A stretch of 64,000 bases of DNA from Claveliimonas bilis (lineage in GTDB: Bacteria; Bacillota; Clostridia; Lachnospirales; Lachnospiraceae), in the NCBI RefSeq assembly GCF_020892095.1, contig NZ_AP024845.1, positions 1,674,001 through 1,738,000 on the forward strand. Direction: 5' to 3'. A model generated the notes under the pieces. It saw only the letters and a list, made by a program, of their open reading frames with translations, searched no databases and was not told the DNA's origin. The position numbers were made by a program, and so were the translations under genes. This document shows positions 34,504-43,219 of this stretch, piece after piece; position 1 is the first letter of the stretch; every line of letters starts with the position of its first letter.

Positions 34504-35703
34504 ATGTGTAAAAAGTGGAAATTATCAGCAATCGTATTAAGCACAGCTTTACTTTTTTGCAGCTGCGCTGTTCAGTCCAATGACGGAGAAGAGCGGGAAA
34601 CAACCGTTAATAAAACAGAAGAAAAAGTGGACAAAGAAAAGATCAGACTGGATGCCCTGAATCCGACAGCCTATGGAAATGTAGAAGGGCTGAATCTGGA
34701 GCCGGGAACGTATTTTTCCCTGCTCGGCAAGGCTGCCTCGGGAGATTATTGGGATAACGTACAAGAAGGGGCACAGCAGGCCGTGGATGATATAAATGAA
34801 GCGCTTGGATATAAAGGGGACGATAAGGTACGTATGGTATACAGCGGCCCCAGTGAGAATGGAAACGTAGATGAACAGGTGAACATCCTGGATGAAGAGC
34901 TGGCAAGATATCCTGCCGCAGTAGCGATTTCGATCATTGATTCACAGTCATGTGATGTCCAGTTTGACCTGGCGGCAGAGAACGGGATTCCTGTTGTAAC
35001 CTTTGATTCAGGCAGCAACTATCAGAATATCATGGCAAGAATCAGCACAAACAATACAGCGGCAGCAGAGGAGGCGGCCGTACATATGGCAGAAGCGCTG
35101 GAGAACAAAGGAGAAGTCATGGTCTTTGTCCATGATTCCAGATCTATTACCGCAAAAGAGAGAGAAGAAGCTTTTGTCAATAAGATAAAGAATGATTATC
35201 CGGAGATGGAAGTGAAAAACATTTATTATCTGGAAGATTTGGATAGTCTGAAGCAGACTATGGCAGATGAGATAAATGGAGGAACTTATGCAAAGGCAGG
35301 AGAAGAGGCCAGAGTGAATGAGGATCCGGAAACGCAGGTTCAGGCAGCTGATATCACAGATGACGAACTGATGGATTATACTTTTGCAAAGAATCCGGAT
35401 GTAAAAGGGATATATGGTACAAGCGGAAATGCAGTCATGACAGCGGTAGAGCAGTCCGCCCGTCTGGAAAAAGATGTGAAGATTGTAGGCTTTGACGCTA
35501 CCGAAGAAGAGGTTCAGGCTTTGCAGGACGGCAGTATATACGGACTTGTAGCTCAGAATCCTTACGGAATGGGATATGCAGCCATTGTGGCAAGCGCCCG
35601 TTCTATTCTGGATATGGGAAATGAAGCGGAAATCGATTCCGGATACGTCTGGGTAGACGCAGATAACATGGAGGAAGGCGAAATAGCAGCTATGCTGTAC
35701 TAA
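34504..35703 (+). CDS. Sugar-binding (RbsB-like) lipoprotein, no transporter attached
   Basis: 399 residues. Lipoprotein signal (KKWKLSAIVLSTALLFCSC, lipobox Cys19 or 21), acidic linker, then a periplasmic-binding-protein type 1 domain: YFSLLGKAASGDYWDNVQEGAQQA, AVAISIIDSQS, IPVVTFDSGS, KGIYGTSGNAVMTAV, VKIVGFDATEEEVQALQDG and VAQNPYGMGY. It would bind a sugar or similar ligand outside the membrane. No permease or ATPase is next to it; the convergent neighbours are a two-component system and mutS2, so it may serve a distant transporter or a sensor. A weak promoter (TATAGT) lies upstream near 34455. Confidence 0.85.
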   Translation: MCKKWKLSAIVLSTALLFCSCAVQSNDGEERETTVNKTEEKVDKEKIRLDALNPTAYGNVEGLNLEPGTYFSLLGKAASGDYWDNVQEGAQQAVDDINEALGYKGDDKVRMVYSGPSENGNVDEQVNILDEELARYPAAVAISIIDSQSCDVQFDLAAENGIPVVTFDSGSNYQNIMARISTNNTAAAEEAAVHMAEALENKGEVMVFVHDSRSITAKEREEAFVNKIKNDYPEMEVKNIYYLEDLDSLKQTMADEINGGTYAKAGEEARVNEDPETQVQAADITDDELMDYTFAKNPDVKGIYGTSGNAVMTAVEQSARLEKDVKIVGFDATEEEVQALQDGSIYGLVAQNPYGMGYAAIVASARSILDMGNEAEIDSGYVWVDADNMEEGEIAAMLY

Positions 35704-37160
35704 TTTGCTTTCTTGGGAAGAGAGAAGATAAACTCGGTTCCCACACCTTCAGTACTGATGACATTAATATTTTCACCATGGGCCTGGAGAGCTTCCTTAA
35801 CAATGGCGAGCCCCAGGCCTGTGCCTTTTTTGTCCTTTCCGCGGGAGTTGTCGGTTTTATAGAAGCGCTCCCAGATTTTATTCAGGGCATCTCTTGGAAT
35901 CCCTATCCCGTAATCTTTTACAGAAATGTGGATCCGGTCGCCGCGATCGGTTGTCTCTACAATGACGGTGGACTCCGGCTCGCTGAATTTAATGGCGTTG
36001 TCGATCAGATTATAGAGAACCTGCTGGATCTTACGTTTATCTGCATAGACATTCACATGTTTTGTGGCGAGAACAAGCTCGATAGAAATTTTTTTGTGGG
36101 TGCATGTTCCCTCGAAAGAGGCGGCCGTATTTTTAATGACTTCGTGAATATCAAAATTTTCCCTGTTTAAAAGAAGGTTATTTGTGTCAAATTCATTCAA
36201 TGTGAGGAGATCCTGTGTCAGATCCGTCAGACGTTCTGTTTCAAAGAGAATGATCTTCAGGTACTTTTCCTGCATTTCGGGCGGAATCGTTCCATCTGTC
36301 ATGGCTTCCACATAACCTTTAATGGATGTAAGCGGAGATCGGAAATCATGGGATACATTAGCGACAAACTTTTTCTGATAATCTTCCATATCTTTGAGTT
36401 GTGATGACATATAGTTTAAAGAGGCGGACAGGTATCCCATTTCATCTTCCGTGGTGACAGGAATCTCGTAGTCCAGATTTCCCGAGGCATACTGAGTCGC
36501 CGCCTCTGTGATCTTGCGCAAGGGACGGTATACGAGAACCTGAAAGGCCAGCAGTACAATAAAAGAGAGAAGGTAAATGATGATGACAGTAATGTATACA
36601 AACTGCATCAGCATGTCTCTCGACTGGGTGATATCTGATACGAATTTGTGGATCAGAAGATATCCGTCTGTGGAAAAACCGCGGATCACCGGGACCATGA
36701 CCGTAAGAACGGATTCTGAAAAGTAGCCATGATAATTTCCCTCCTGATAAGTAGAACTTCCGTTTTCGGCCGGGTTGAAATTTTCAATCGCAGAGGGGGC
36801 GGATGGATAGATATCCGGATGGGCAGAAAACAAAAGAGTACCTTCCCGATCTACCAGCCAGACAGAAGCGTCTGTGTAAGAACTCATTCCCTCCAGCTGC
36901 ATACGAACTTCAGAAGAAGATAAGAATTCGTTGAAATAATCCGGAAGATAATCATTGGCAAAGACAGTAGCTTCGGAATACAGTCTGCTGGCAGCAGATT
37001 CCTTGAGACTTGTGTAAGTCAGACTGGAAGTCAATGTGGCAGCAGTGAAAAGGGCCAGAAAGCCAAACACAATATAAATAACAATAAATTTCAGATATAG
37101 TGTGCTGTTAAGCGGAAGGGTAGCCTTCCGCTGATTTTGTTTAGAACGGTGAAAGATCAT
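35700..37160 (-). CDS. Sensor histidine kinase (OmpR-pair type)
   Basis: 486 residues. Two membrane helices (about 25-45 and 186-210) flank an extracytoplasmic sensor; HAMP follows, then HisKA with His271 (NVSHDFRSPLTS), and HATPase motifs (NLIDNAIKFS, VKDYGIGIP, GTGLGLAIVKEAL). It phosphorylates the response regulator encoded upstream in the same operon. The 3' end overlaps by 4 bp the stop of the convergent sugar-binding lipoprotein gene. Signal unknown; the sensor domain is short and could contact the lipoprotein, which is only inference. Confidence 0.93.
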   Translation of the reverse strand: MIFHRSKQNQRKATLPLNSTLYLKFIVIYIVFGFLALFTAATLTSSLTYTSLKESAASRLYSEATVFANDYLPDYFNEFLSSSEVRMQLEGMSSYTDASVWLVDREGTLLFSAHPDIYPSAPSAIENFNPAENGSSTYQEGNYHGYFSESVLTVMVPVIRGFSTDGYLLIHKFVSDITQSRDMLMQFVYITVIIIYLLSFIVLLAFQVLVYRPLRKITEAATQYASGNLDYEIPVTTEDEMGYLSASLNYMSSQLKDMEDYQKKFVANVSHDFRSPLTSIKGYVEAMTDGTIPPEMQEKYLKIILFETERLTDLTQDLLTLNEFDTNNLLLNRENFDIHEVIKNTAASFEGTCTHKKISIELVLATKHVNVYADKRKIQQVLYNLIDNAIKFSEPESTVIVETTDRGDRIHISVKDYGIGIPRDALNKIWERFYKTDNSRGKDKKGTGLGLAIVKEALQAHGENINVISTEGVGTEFIFSLPKKAN

Positions 37161-37207
37161 GACTGTTCTCCATAGAAGATTTATTTCATAAAAGATTTAC
37201 TTAGCCG

Positions 37208-37909
37208 TTACTTTACTTCAAATTTATAGCCGATTCCCCATACTGTGCTAAGACTCCAGGATGGATGATCCTTGATCTTTTCACGGAGCCGTTTGATATG
37301 GACATCTACTGTTCTTGTGTCGCCGATGTATTCATAGCCCCAGATCTGATCCAGAAGCTGTTCTCTTGTAAATACCTGATTGGGCGAGGAGGCAAGGAAA
37401 TAGAGAAGCTCCAGCTCTTTGGGAGGCATATCCACATTTTTGCCGTCTACAAGAACAGAATAGTTTGTAAGATTGATCGCGATACCGGGGTATTCCACGT
37501 ATTTCCCACGATCTTTTTCCGGTTCCTCTGTCTTGACAGGATGATACCGCCGAAGGACAGCCTTCACACGAGCCACCAGTTCTTTGGAGTCGAATGGTTT
37601 CAGAATATAGTCGTCGGCACCCAGTTCCAGCCCCAGAACCTTGTCAAAAACCTCACCTTTTGCGGAAAGCATGATGATAGGCGTCTGAGAACGGCTGCGG
37701 ATTTCCCGGCACACCTGATAGCCGTCAATACCGGGCAGCATCAGATCAAGGAGAATCAGATTAGGCTGATAAAGATCAAAGGTTTTTAATGCTTCTTCTC
37801 CGTCGTGGACCATCATTGTGTCAAAACATTCCTTTGTCAGATACAGCGAAATCAGTTCAGCAATATTTTCGTCATCGTCTACAATTAAGATTTTCTGTTT
37901 CGTTACCAT
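37208..37909 (-). CDS. OmpR-family response regulator
   Basis: 233 residues. Receiver with DDD (11-13), phospho-acceptor Asp55 (LLDLMLPG) and Lys in KPFDSKELV; C-terminal winged helix (LLYFLASSPNQVFTREQLLDQIWG, TRTVDVHIKRLREKI). It lies 14 bp after mutS2 and 47 bp before its kinase, so mutS2, the regulator and the kinase probably share a transcript. Confidence 0.95.
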   Translation of the reverse strand: MVTKQKILIVDDDENIAELISLYLTKECFDTMMVHDGEEALKTFDLYQPNLILLDLMLPGIDGYQVCREIRSRSQTPIIMLSAKGEVFDKVLGLELGADDYILKPFDSKELVARVKAVLRRYHPVKTEEPEKDRGKYVEYPGIAINLTNYSVLVDGKNVDMPPKELELLYFLASSPNQVFTREQLLDQIWGYEYIGDTRTVDVHIKRLREKIKDHPSWSLSTVWGIGYKFEVK

Positions 37910-37923
37910 AGTTCTCCCCCTGG

Positions 37924-40302
37924 TTACTTGAATTCTACAATAGTTACGCCGGCATCTCCCTCGCCGAAAGCGGCAAGGTGATAATTTTTCACATGTTTTT
38001 GACGGCGAAGATAATTATGGATTCCATTGCGGAGCGCTCCGGTTCCTTTGCCGTGAACGATCCGCACCTGGTTAATATGCGCAAGGTAAGCGTCATCCAG
38101 ATATTTATCCAGTTTGGCAATCGCCTCATCCACTGTATTTCCCAGAAGATTGATCTCCGGGCTGACAGAAAGGGATTTGCCCATCTTCATTTTGCCCTGG
38201 GATGTATTACGTCTGTTCTTGGCAGCAGTATATACCGGCTTTTCCTCAATGATCTCCAGATCGGAAATATTAACCTGCGAGCGGAGTATTCCCATTTGCA
38301 CTGTTACATTTCCGCGGGAATCGGGAAGAGAGGTAACAGTACCGTTTAAGTTCATGCTGAGGACACGGACAGATTCCCCTAATTTGAAATCGCCTGGTTT
38401 GTGAACCTTGGCAGGCTTCCTTGTCTGCAGGGAATTTCCGGACTCTGATGCGGCGATCTTGCGGCGGAGGCGTTCCCTTTCTTTCTCCATCTCGGAGGCG
38501 GAAATGTTTTCCTTGCCGAAACGCCGGAAATTTTTCATTGTTTCATCGGCCACATCCTTGGCTTCCTGCAGGATAGTGCGGGCCTTTTCGTTGGCTTCAT
38601 TGATGATGCGTTCCCGCTGCGCATCCAGTTTTTCCTGTTTTTGTTTCGCTTCGGATTTCAGTTTTTCCAGCTCCCGCTTGTAAGCGGCAATCTCCTCCTG
38701 CTCCCGGGCAATGGTGCGCCGGCTCTGTTCCAGATTGCTTAAAATGTCCTCAAAGGATTCATCCTGGGAGGAAAGCTGACGGCGGGCGTCCTCAATAATG
38801 TAGTCGGGAAGCCCCAGTTTGCTGGAAATGGCAAAGGCGTTGCTCTTGCCGGGAATACCGATCAAAAGACGATAAGTGGGACGGAGAGTTTCCACATCAA
38901 ATTCACAGGAGGCGTTTTCCACGCCCTTCTCCGCAAGGGCAAATACCTTCAGCTCACTGTAATGGGTGGTTGCCATGGTGCGGATTCCCTGCCGATGAAG
39001 ATGACTTAGGATGGCAATGGCAAGAGCTGCACCTTCTGTAGGGTCTGTTCCGGCGCCCAGCTCGTCGAAGAGGACGAGAGAAGACGGGGTGACCTTTTTC
39101 AGGAAGGAGACAATATTTGTCATATGAGACGAGAAGGTACTTAAGCTCTGCTCAATACTCTGCTCATCTCCGATATCTGCATAGACATTTTCAAAAACAC
39201 CCAGTTCAGAGCGGTCCAGGGCGGGAATATGAAGTCCGGCCTGTCCCATAAGGGTGAAAAGTCCCACTGTCTTCAGGGAGACAGTTTTTCCCCCGGTGTT
39301 GGGACCGGTAATGATCAGAAGATCAAAGGTATCCCCCAGCGTCACGGTGATGGGAACTACCTTTTTCCGGTCAAGGAGAGGATGGCGGCCCTCACGTATA
39401 TGGATGCGCCGGTCCTGATTGAAGACCGGACGGCTTGCGTTCATGGATAGTGCAAGACTCCCCTTTGCGAAAATAAAATCAAGGGTAGTCATGATCTGGT
39501 AATCGGCGCGTATGGCATCGATGTGCTCGGCGGCAGCGGCGCTAAGAGACGCCAGGATCACCTGGATTTCCTCCTGTTCCTTGCCGTACAGCTCCTTTAG
39601 GTCGTTATTCAGCTTTACAACAGACATTGGTTCGATGAAAAGGGTGGATCCGGTGGCCGACTGGTCGTGGATCATACCGGGAACCTGGCTTCTGTATTCT
39701 GCTTTGACAGGGATGCAGTAACGGTCTCCCCGCATGGTGATCAATGCGTCCTGAAGATAACTGCGCATGGAACCATTTACAAGGGAGGTGAGGGTGGAAT
39801 GGATCCGGTCATTTGCAAGGCCGATCTGCCGGCGTATCTGCTTCAGGGCAGGGCTTGCATCGTCGCTGATCTCCTCCTCGCTGATGATGCACCGTTCAAT
39901 CTCGGACGACAGAACGGTAAGGGGTTCGATCTGTTCAAAATACGGATCCAGACAATCTGCAAGATCGTCCGTTGTCTCGTGGCGTCCGTAGGATTTCGCG
40001 CGGTTTGCAGCCGAGAGAAGCTTGCAGATGCGCAGCAGTTCTCCGGCTCCTAAAGTTCCGCCGATTTCCAGGCGCTTCAGAGAGTCGGATACAGGATAAC
40101 AGCCGCTAAGAGAAAGTTTTCCTTTGCGGACGATCCTTGAAAAAGCGGCTTCTGTTTCCGCCTGTGCTGTTTCGATGGCAGTTAAGTCGGCAGACGGTTT
40201 TAAAGCCCGGCAGGCGCGTTCGCCTCCGGGACAGGTGGCCTGTTGTGCCAGAAGTTCGATGATTTTGTTGTATTCAAGTTTATTCAGTGTTTTTTGATTC
40301 AT
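37924..40302 (-). CDS. mutS2: Endonuclease MutS2
   Basis: 792 residues. MutS core domains without the mismatch-recognition domain, ATPase Walker A TGPNTGGKTVS, DELGAGTDPTEGAALA, a coiled-coil arm (about 510-600, rich in Glu/Lys/Arg), and a C-terminal Smr nuclease domain (INLLGNTVDEAIAKLDKYL, VRIVHGKGTGALR). MutS2 acts on recombination intermediates and on collided ribosomes. The leader carries structured element copy C as a five-unit array. The two-component genes follow on the same transcript. Confidence 0.95.
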   Translation of the reverse strand: MNQKTLNKLEYNKIIELLAQQATCPGGERACRALKPSADLTAIETAQAETEAAFSRIVRKGKLSLSGCYPVSDSLKRLEIGGTLGAGELLRICKLLSAANRAKSYGRHETTDDLADCLDPYFEQIEPLTVLSSEIERCIISEEEISDDASPALKQIRRQIGLANDRIHSTLTSLVNGSMRSYLQDALITMRGDRYCIPVKAEYRSQVPGMIHDQSATGSTLFIEPMSVVKLNNDLKELYGKEQEEIQVILASLSAAAAEHIDAIRADYQIMTTLDFIFAKGSLALSMNASRPVFNQDRRIHIREGRHPLLDRKKVVPITVTLGDTFDLLIITGPNTGGKTVSLKTVGLFTLMGQAGLHIPALDRSELGVFENVYADIGDEQSIEQSLSTFSSHMTNIVSFLKKVTPSSLVLFDELGAGTDPTEGAALAIAILSHLHRQGIRTMATTHYSELKVFALAEKGVENASCEFDVETLRPTYRLLIGIPGKSNAFAISSKLGLPDYIIEDARRQLSSQDESFEDILSNLEQSRRTIAREQEEIAAYKRELEKLKSEAKQKQEKLDAQRERIINEANEKARTILQEAKDVADETMKNFRRFGKENISASEMEKERERLRRKIAASESGNSLQTRKPAKVHKPGDFKLGESVRVLSMNLNGTVTSLPDSRGNVTVQMGILRSQVNISDLEIIEEKPVYTAAKNRRNTSQGKMKMGKSLSVSPEINLLGNTVDEAIAKLDKYLDDAYLAHINQVRIVHGKGTGALRNGIHNYLRRQKHVKNYHLAAFGEGDAGVTIVEFK

Positions 40303-40365
40303 ATATATTCACCTGGTTGTTGGATTGTTGTTTGTGTAGTGTGCCCGGTGGCTTTGTGAAAGACA

Positions 40366-40807
40366 AGTCCCCGCAAAGAGCCATGCGAGCTCGAGACAGA
40401 AGTCTCTCGCTCACGGGCATTCGCCCTAAGAAAGACAAGTCTCCGCAAAGAGCCATGTGAGCTCGAGACAGAAGTCTCTCGCTCACGGGCATTCGCCCTA
40501 AGAAAGACAAGTCTCCGCAAAGAGCCATGCGAGCTCGAGACAAAAGTCTCTCGCTCACGGGCATTCGCCCTAAGAAAGACAAGCCCCCGCAAAGAGCCAT
40601 GCGAGCTCGGGACAGAAGTCTCTCGCTCACGGGCATTCGCCCTAAGAAAGACAAGCCCCCGCAAAGAGCCATGCGAGCTCGAGACAGAAGTCTCTCGCTC
40701 ACGGGCATTCGCCCTATAGAAATACAAGATACCAGCAGTGTCTGCAAGCAGCCCCTGCTGATCTCTTGTATTTCTGCATGGCTCTTTGCTTACGTGGACA
40801 TTATACC
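40366..40807 (-). repeat. Structured leader element, copy C (five-module array) upstream of mutS2
   Basis: On the minus strand: TATAAT (40805-40800), outer stem GCAAAGAGCCATGC / GCATGGCTCTTTGC, hairpin AGAAATACAAGA/TCTTGTATTTCT, GGGCGAATGCCC, and GTGAGC / GCTCGC with the GA/GA loop capped by GAGAC/GTCTC. The module is repeated five times with an exact period of 72 bp (GAGCCATG at plus-strand 40378, 40450, 40522, 40594, 40666). No spacers separate the units. The array ends about 60 bp before the mutS2 ATG. Confidence 0.87.
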
Positions 40808-40837
40808 CCATTTGAGGGGGAAAGGAAAGGATAAATG

Positions 40838-40866
40838 TTGAACATTGCGGGGCGATATTGTATACT
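40838..40866 (+). promoter_or_regulatory. Promoter of the HtrA-like gene
   Basis: TTGAAC (40838-40843), 17 bp, TATACT (40861-40866); the ATG is 33 bp downstream. Confidence 0.7.
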
Positions 40867-40898
40867 AAAAAAAGGATTGTACGAGGAGAAGATGCGTC

Positions 40899-42149
40899 AT
40901 GGGATATCAGGAAGAACCTGAAGAAAAGAAGGATGATTATGCTTTCCTTCAGGAAACGATTAAGGATGAAAATGGCGGACATAACAAGCTCCGGAATATC
41001 GTTTTAAAGTATGCAGGCCTTGGCCTTGTTTTTGGCCTTGCGGCATGCATAGGATTTTGTGCGCTCAAACCCTGGGCAGAGGAAAAATTTGCCGGCAATC
41101 CGCAGAAAATTACAATTCCTGAAGAGGAAGAAGAAGAGACAGAAGCAGAAGGGCAGGGAGAAACGCAGGAGGCGCAGACTCTGACAGTTGAAGACTATGA
41201 GGAAATGAATCGGGCTCTTATAAATATAGGAAATACTGTAAACCGCAGCATCGTGGAGATCAGGGCAGAAGAGAGCGGTAAAGAGTCGGATGAGGAACCG
41301 GCGGTATCCAGTGCAGCAGGAGTACTCTTTGAAGATAATGGGACAGAACTTCTTATTTTGGGAAGCAGCAGAGTATTAAGCGGCGGTGCAAATATCACGG
41401 TCAAACTGGCGGACGGGAAGACTTATCCGGCAAGCCTGAAAAAGAGAGACGATAATCTGGGTATTGCGGTTCTGGCTGTAGCCAAAAATACAGTGTCTGA
41501 ATCTGCATGGAATCAGATTCAGATTGCTACATTGGGAAGTTCCAATAGTATTTTGAAAGGTGAGGTAATCCTTGCTTTGGGAAGTCCATTCGGTTATTAC
41601 GGGGGAATGGGGATCGGCATTGCGGCTTCTACTGCAAATAGAGTAATGAAGTATGATGGGCAATATGATCTCATTTGCACAGATATCCCGTCTTCACAGG
41701 CAGGGACAGGTATTTTGGCTGATACGGACGGACAGATCGTTGGAATCATAGATCAGACGCTTTTGGATGAAGAAGGGCAGGGGCAGGTCATCGCCTATGG
41801 CATTTCTGATCTGAAAAAAGCCGTTGAATTTCTGTCGAATAATAAAGCCGTTCCTTATCTTGGAATCTTAAGCGTGACAGTAACAGAGGATCTTGCAGAA
41901 CAGCAGGGGCTTCCGGAAGGAATTTATGTGCAGGAAGTTGCAGCGGATTCTCCGGCCATGAAGGCAGGGATTCAAAGCGGGGATGTGATCACCCGCATTG
42001 GAAAAACCAGTATTTCCACGCTGAGTGGATATACGAATGCCCTGATGGAACTGGATGCTGGAAAAGAAATTAAAGTAGAAGGAAAAAGACAGGGAAACGG
42101 CGGTTACGTGGACATTGATTTTACAGTGGCCATAGGAAGTAAAGAATAA
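40899..42149 (+). CDS. HtrA/DegP-like membrane protein with PDZ domain, catalytic triad lost
   Basis: 416 residues. Cytoplasmic N-terminus, one membrane helix (about 35-56), acidic linker (75-100), a trypsin-like HtrA fold (about 105-312) and a PDZ domain (about 320-412: GILSVTV...GIYVQEVAADSPAMKAGIQSGDVITRIGKTSI). Aligning by eye with HtrA, the catalytic His falls on Arg158 (LGSSRVL for LTNNHVV), Asp on Gly188 (NLGIAVL for TDLAVL), and the GNSGG serine on Thr270 (QAGTGIL). The triad is thus absent and the protein is likely a scaffold or binding protein rather than a protease. It sits before yhaM (29 bp). Confidence 0.87.
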   Translation: MGYQEEPEEKKDDYAFLQETIKDENGGHNKLRNIVLKYAGLGLVFGLAACIGFCALKPWAEEKFAGNPQKITIPEEEEEETEAEGQGETQEAQTLTVEDYEEMNRALINIGNTVNRSIVEIRAEESGKESDEEPAVSSAAGVLFEDNGTELLILGSSRVLSGGANITVKLADGKTYPASLKKRDDNLGIAVLAVAKNTVSESAWNQIQIATLGSSNSILKGEVILALGSPFGYYGGMGIGIAASTANRVMKYDGQYDLICTDIPSSQAGTGILADTDGQIVGIIDQTLLDEEGQGQVIAYGISDLKKAVEFLSNNKAVPYLGILSVTVTEDLAEQQGLPEGIYVQEVAADSPAMKAGIQSGDVITRIGKTSISTLSGYTNALMELDAGKEIKVEGKRQGNGGYVDIDFTVAIGSKE

Positions 42150-42178
42150 CAAAAATCAGACTAGAAAGAGGCAGCTAT

Positions 42179-43120
42179 ATGAGATATATCAATACTCTCT
42201 GCGAGGGAGAGACAATTCGGAACATTTATCTTTGCAAAGGAAAACGTTCTGCAGAAACAAGAAACGGGAAACCATATGACAATCTGATCCTACAGGACAA
42301 GACAGGAACACTGGACGGGAAGGTCTGGGATCCAAATTCCGGAGGAATCGCAGATTATGATGAAATGGATTTTATTGAAGTGTATGGAGAGATCATCAGC
42401 TATAACAATGCGCTTCAGATGAATATTAAACAGATACGGAAGGCATATGAAGACGAATACAACGCCGCTGATTATATGCCGACAACCGAGAAAAATCCGG
42501 AGAGTATGTATCAGGAACTACTGGCGTACGGCAAACAGATTAAAAATCCATATCTTCGTCAGGTGATAGAATATTATTTTGAAAAAGACGAAAAATTTAT
42601 TAAAAAGTTTAAAGCACATTCGGCAGCCAAAAGCGTACATCACGGATTTTCCGGAGGCCTTTTGGAACATACATTAAGTGTCGTGAAATTCTGCGAGTAC
42701 ATGGCAGGTGCATATCCGATCCTCAACCGGGATCTGCTCTATACGGCAGCAATGTGCCACGATATTGGGAAAATGAAAGAACTTTCCCCCTTTCCGACAA
42801 ACGATTATACCGACGATGGTCAGCTTCTCGGACATATTGTGATCGGCGTGGAAATGATCAGCGACGCAATCAGAGAAATACCGGACTTTCCGGAAAAATT
42901 GGCAAATGAACTGAAACACTGCGTTATCGCTCATCACGGCGAATTGGAATACGGTTCACCGAAAAAGCCGGCTCTGGCAGAGGCGATGGCGCTTCACTTC
43001 GCAGACTGCACAGACGCAAAAATGCAGACACTGACAGAAATCTTCAAAGACAAAAACAGCAAAGACTGGCTGGGATATAATCGCCTGTTCGAGACAAACC
43101 TGCGGAAAACATCGATATAA
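42179..43120 (+). CDS. yhaM: YhaM-family 3'-5' exoribonuclease / HD domain protein
   Basis: 313 residues. N-terminal OB fold (NLILQDKTGTLDGKVWDPN) and an HD phosphohydrolase domain: HHGFSGGLLEHTLSVVKFC, MCHDIGKMKEL (HD), HIVIGVEMI, HCVIAHHGELEYGSPKKPALAEA. This is the build of YhaM, a Mn-dependent 3'-5' exonuclease of Gram-positive bacteria. It follows the HtrA-like gene closely and may be cotranscribed. Confidence 0.92.
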   Translation: MRYINTLCEGETIRNIYLCKGKRSAETRNGKPYDNLILQDKTGTLDGKVWDPNSGGIADYDEMDFIEVYGEIISYNNALQMNIKQIRKAYEDEYNAADYMPTTEKNPESMYQELLAYGKQIKNPYLRQVIEYYFEKDEKFIKKFKAHSAAKSVHHGFSGGLLEHTLSVVKFCEYMAGAYPILNRDLLYTAAMCHDIGKMKELSPFPTNDYTDDGQLLGHIVIGVEMISDAIREIPDFPEKLANELKHCVIAHHGELEYGSPKKPALAEAMALHFADCTDAKMQTLTEIFKDKNSKDWLGYNRLFETNLRKTSI

Positions 43121-43140
43121 ATGTGAATAAACTGTTAACG

Positions 43141-43173
43141 GGGACGTAGTAAACTTCAAAAGTACTACGTCCC
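43141..43173. other. Perfect hairpin after yhaM without T-tract
   Basis: GGGACGTAGTA (43141-43151) and TACTACGTCCC (43163-43173), 11 bp with an 11-nt loop. No T-run follows on either strand, so it may protect the mRNA 3' end rather than terminate. Confidence 0.55.
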
Positions 43174-43219
43174 AAATTGATATTAATGGTGGGTATTTTT
43201 GTAAAAATGGAGTATTTTT

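Noticed and set aside
40366-40740. Five regularly spaced repeats suggested a CRISPR array
   Set aside because: The units are contiguous copies of the whole 72 bp; there are no unique spacers and no cas genes.
40280-40982. Minus-strand reading frames with 24-residue repeats before mutS2
   Set aside because: Same cause: a 72-bp repeat is a multiple of three. They are out of frame with mutS2 and lack start signals.
43141-43173. Terminator after yhaM
   Set aside because: Perfect hairpin but no T-run on either strand; listed as hairpin only.
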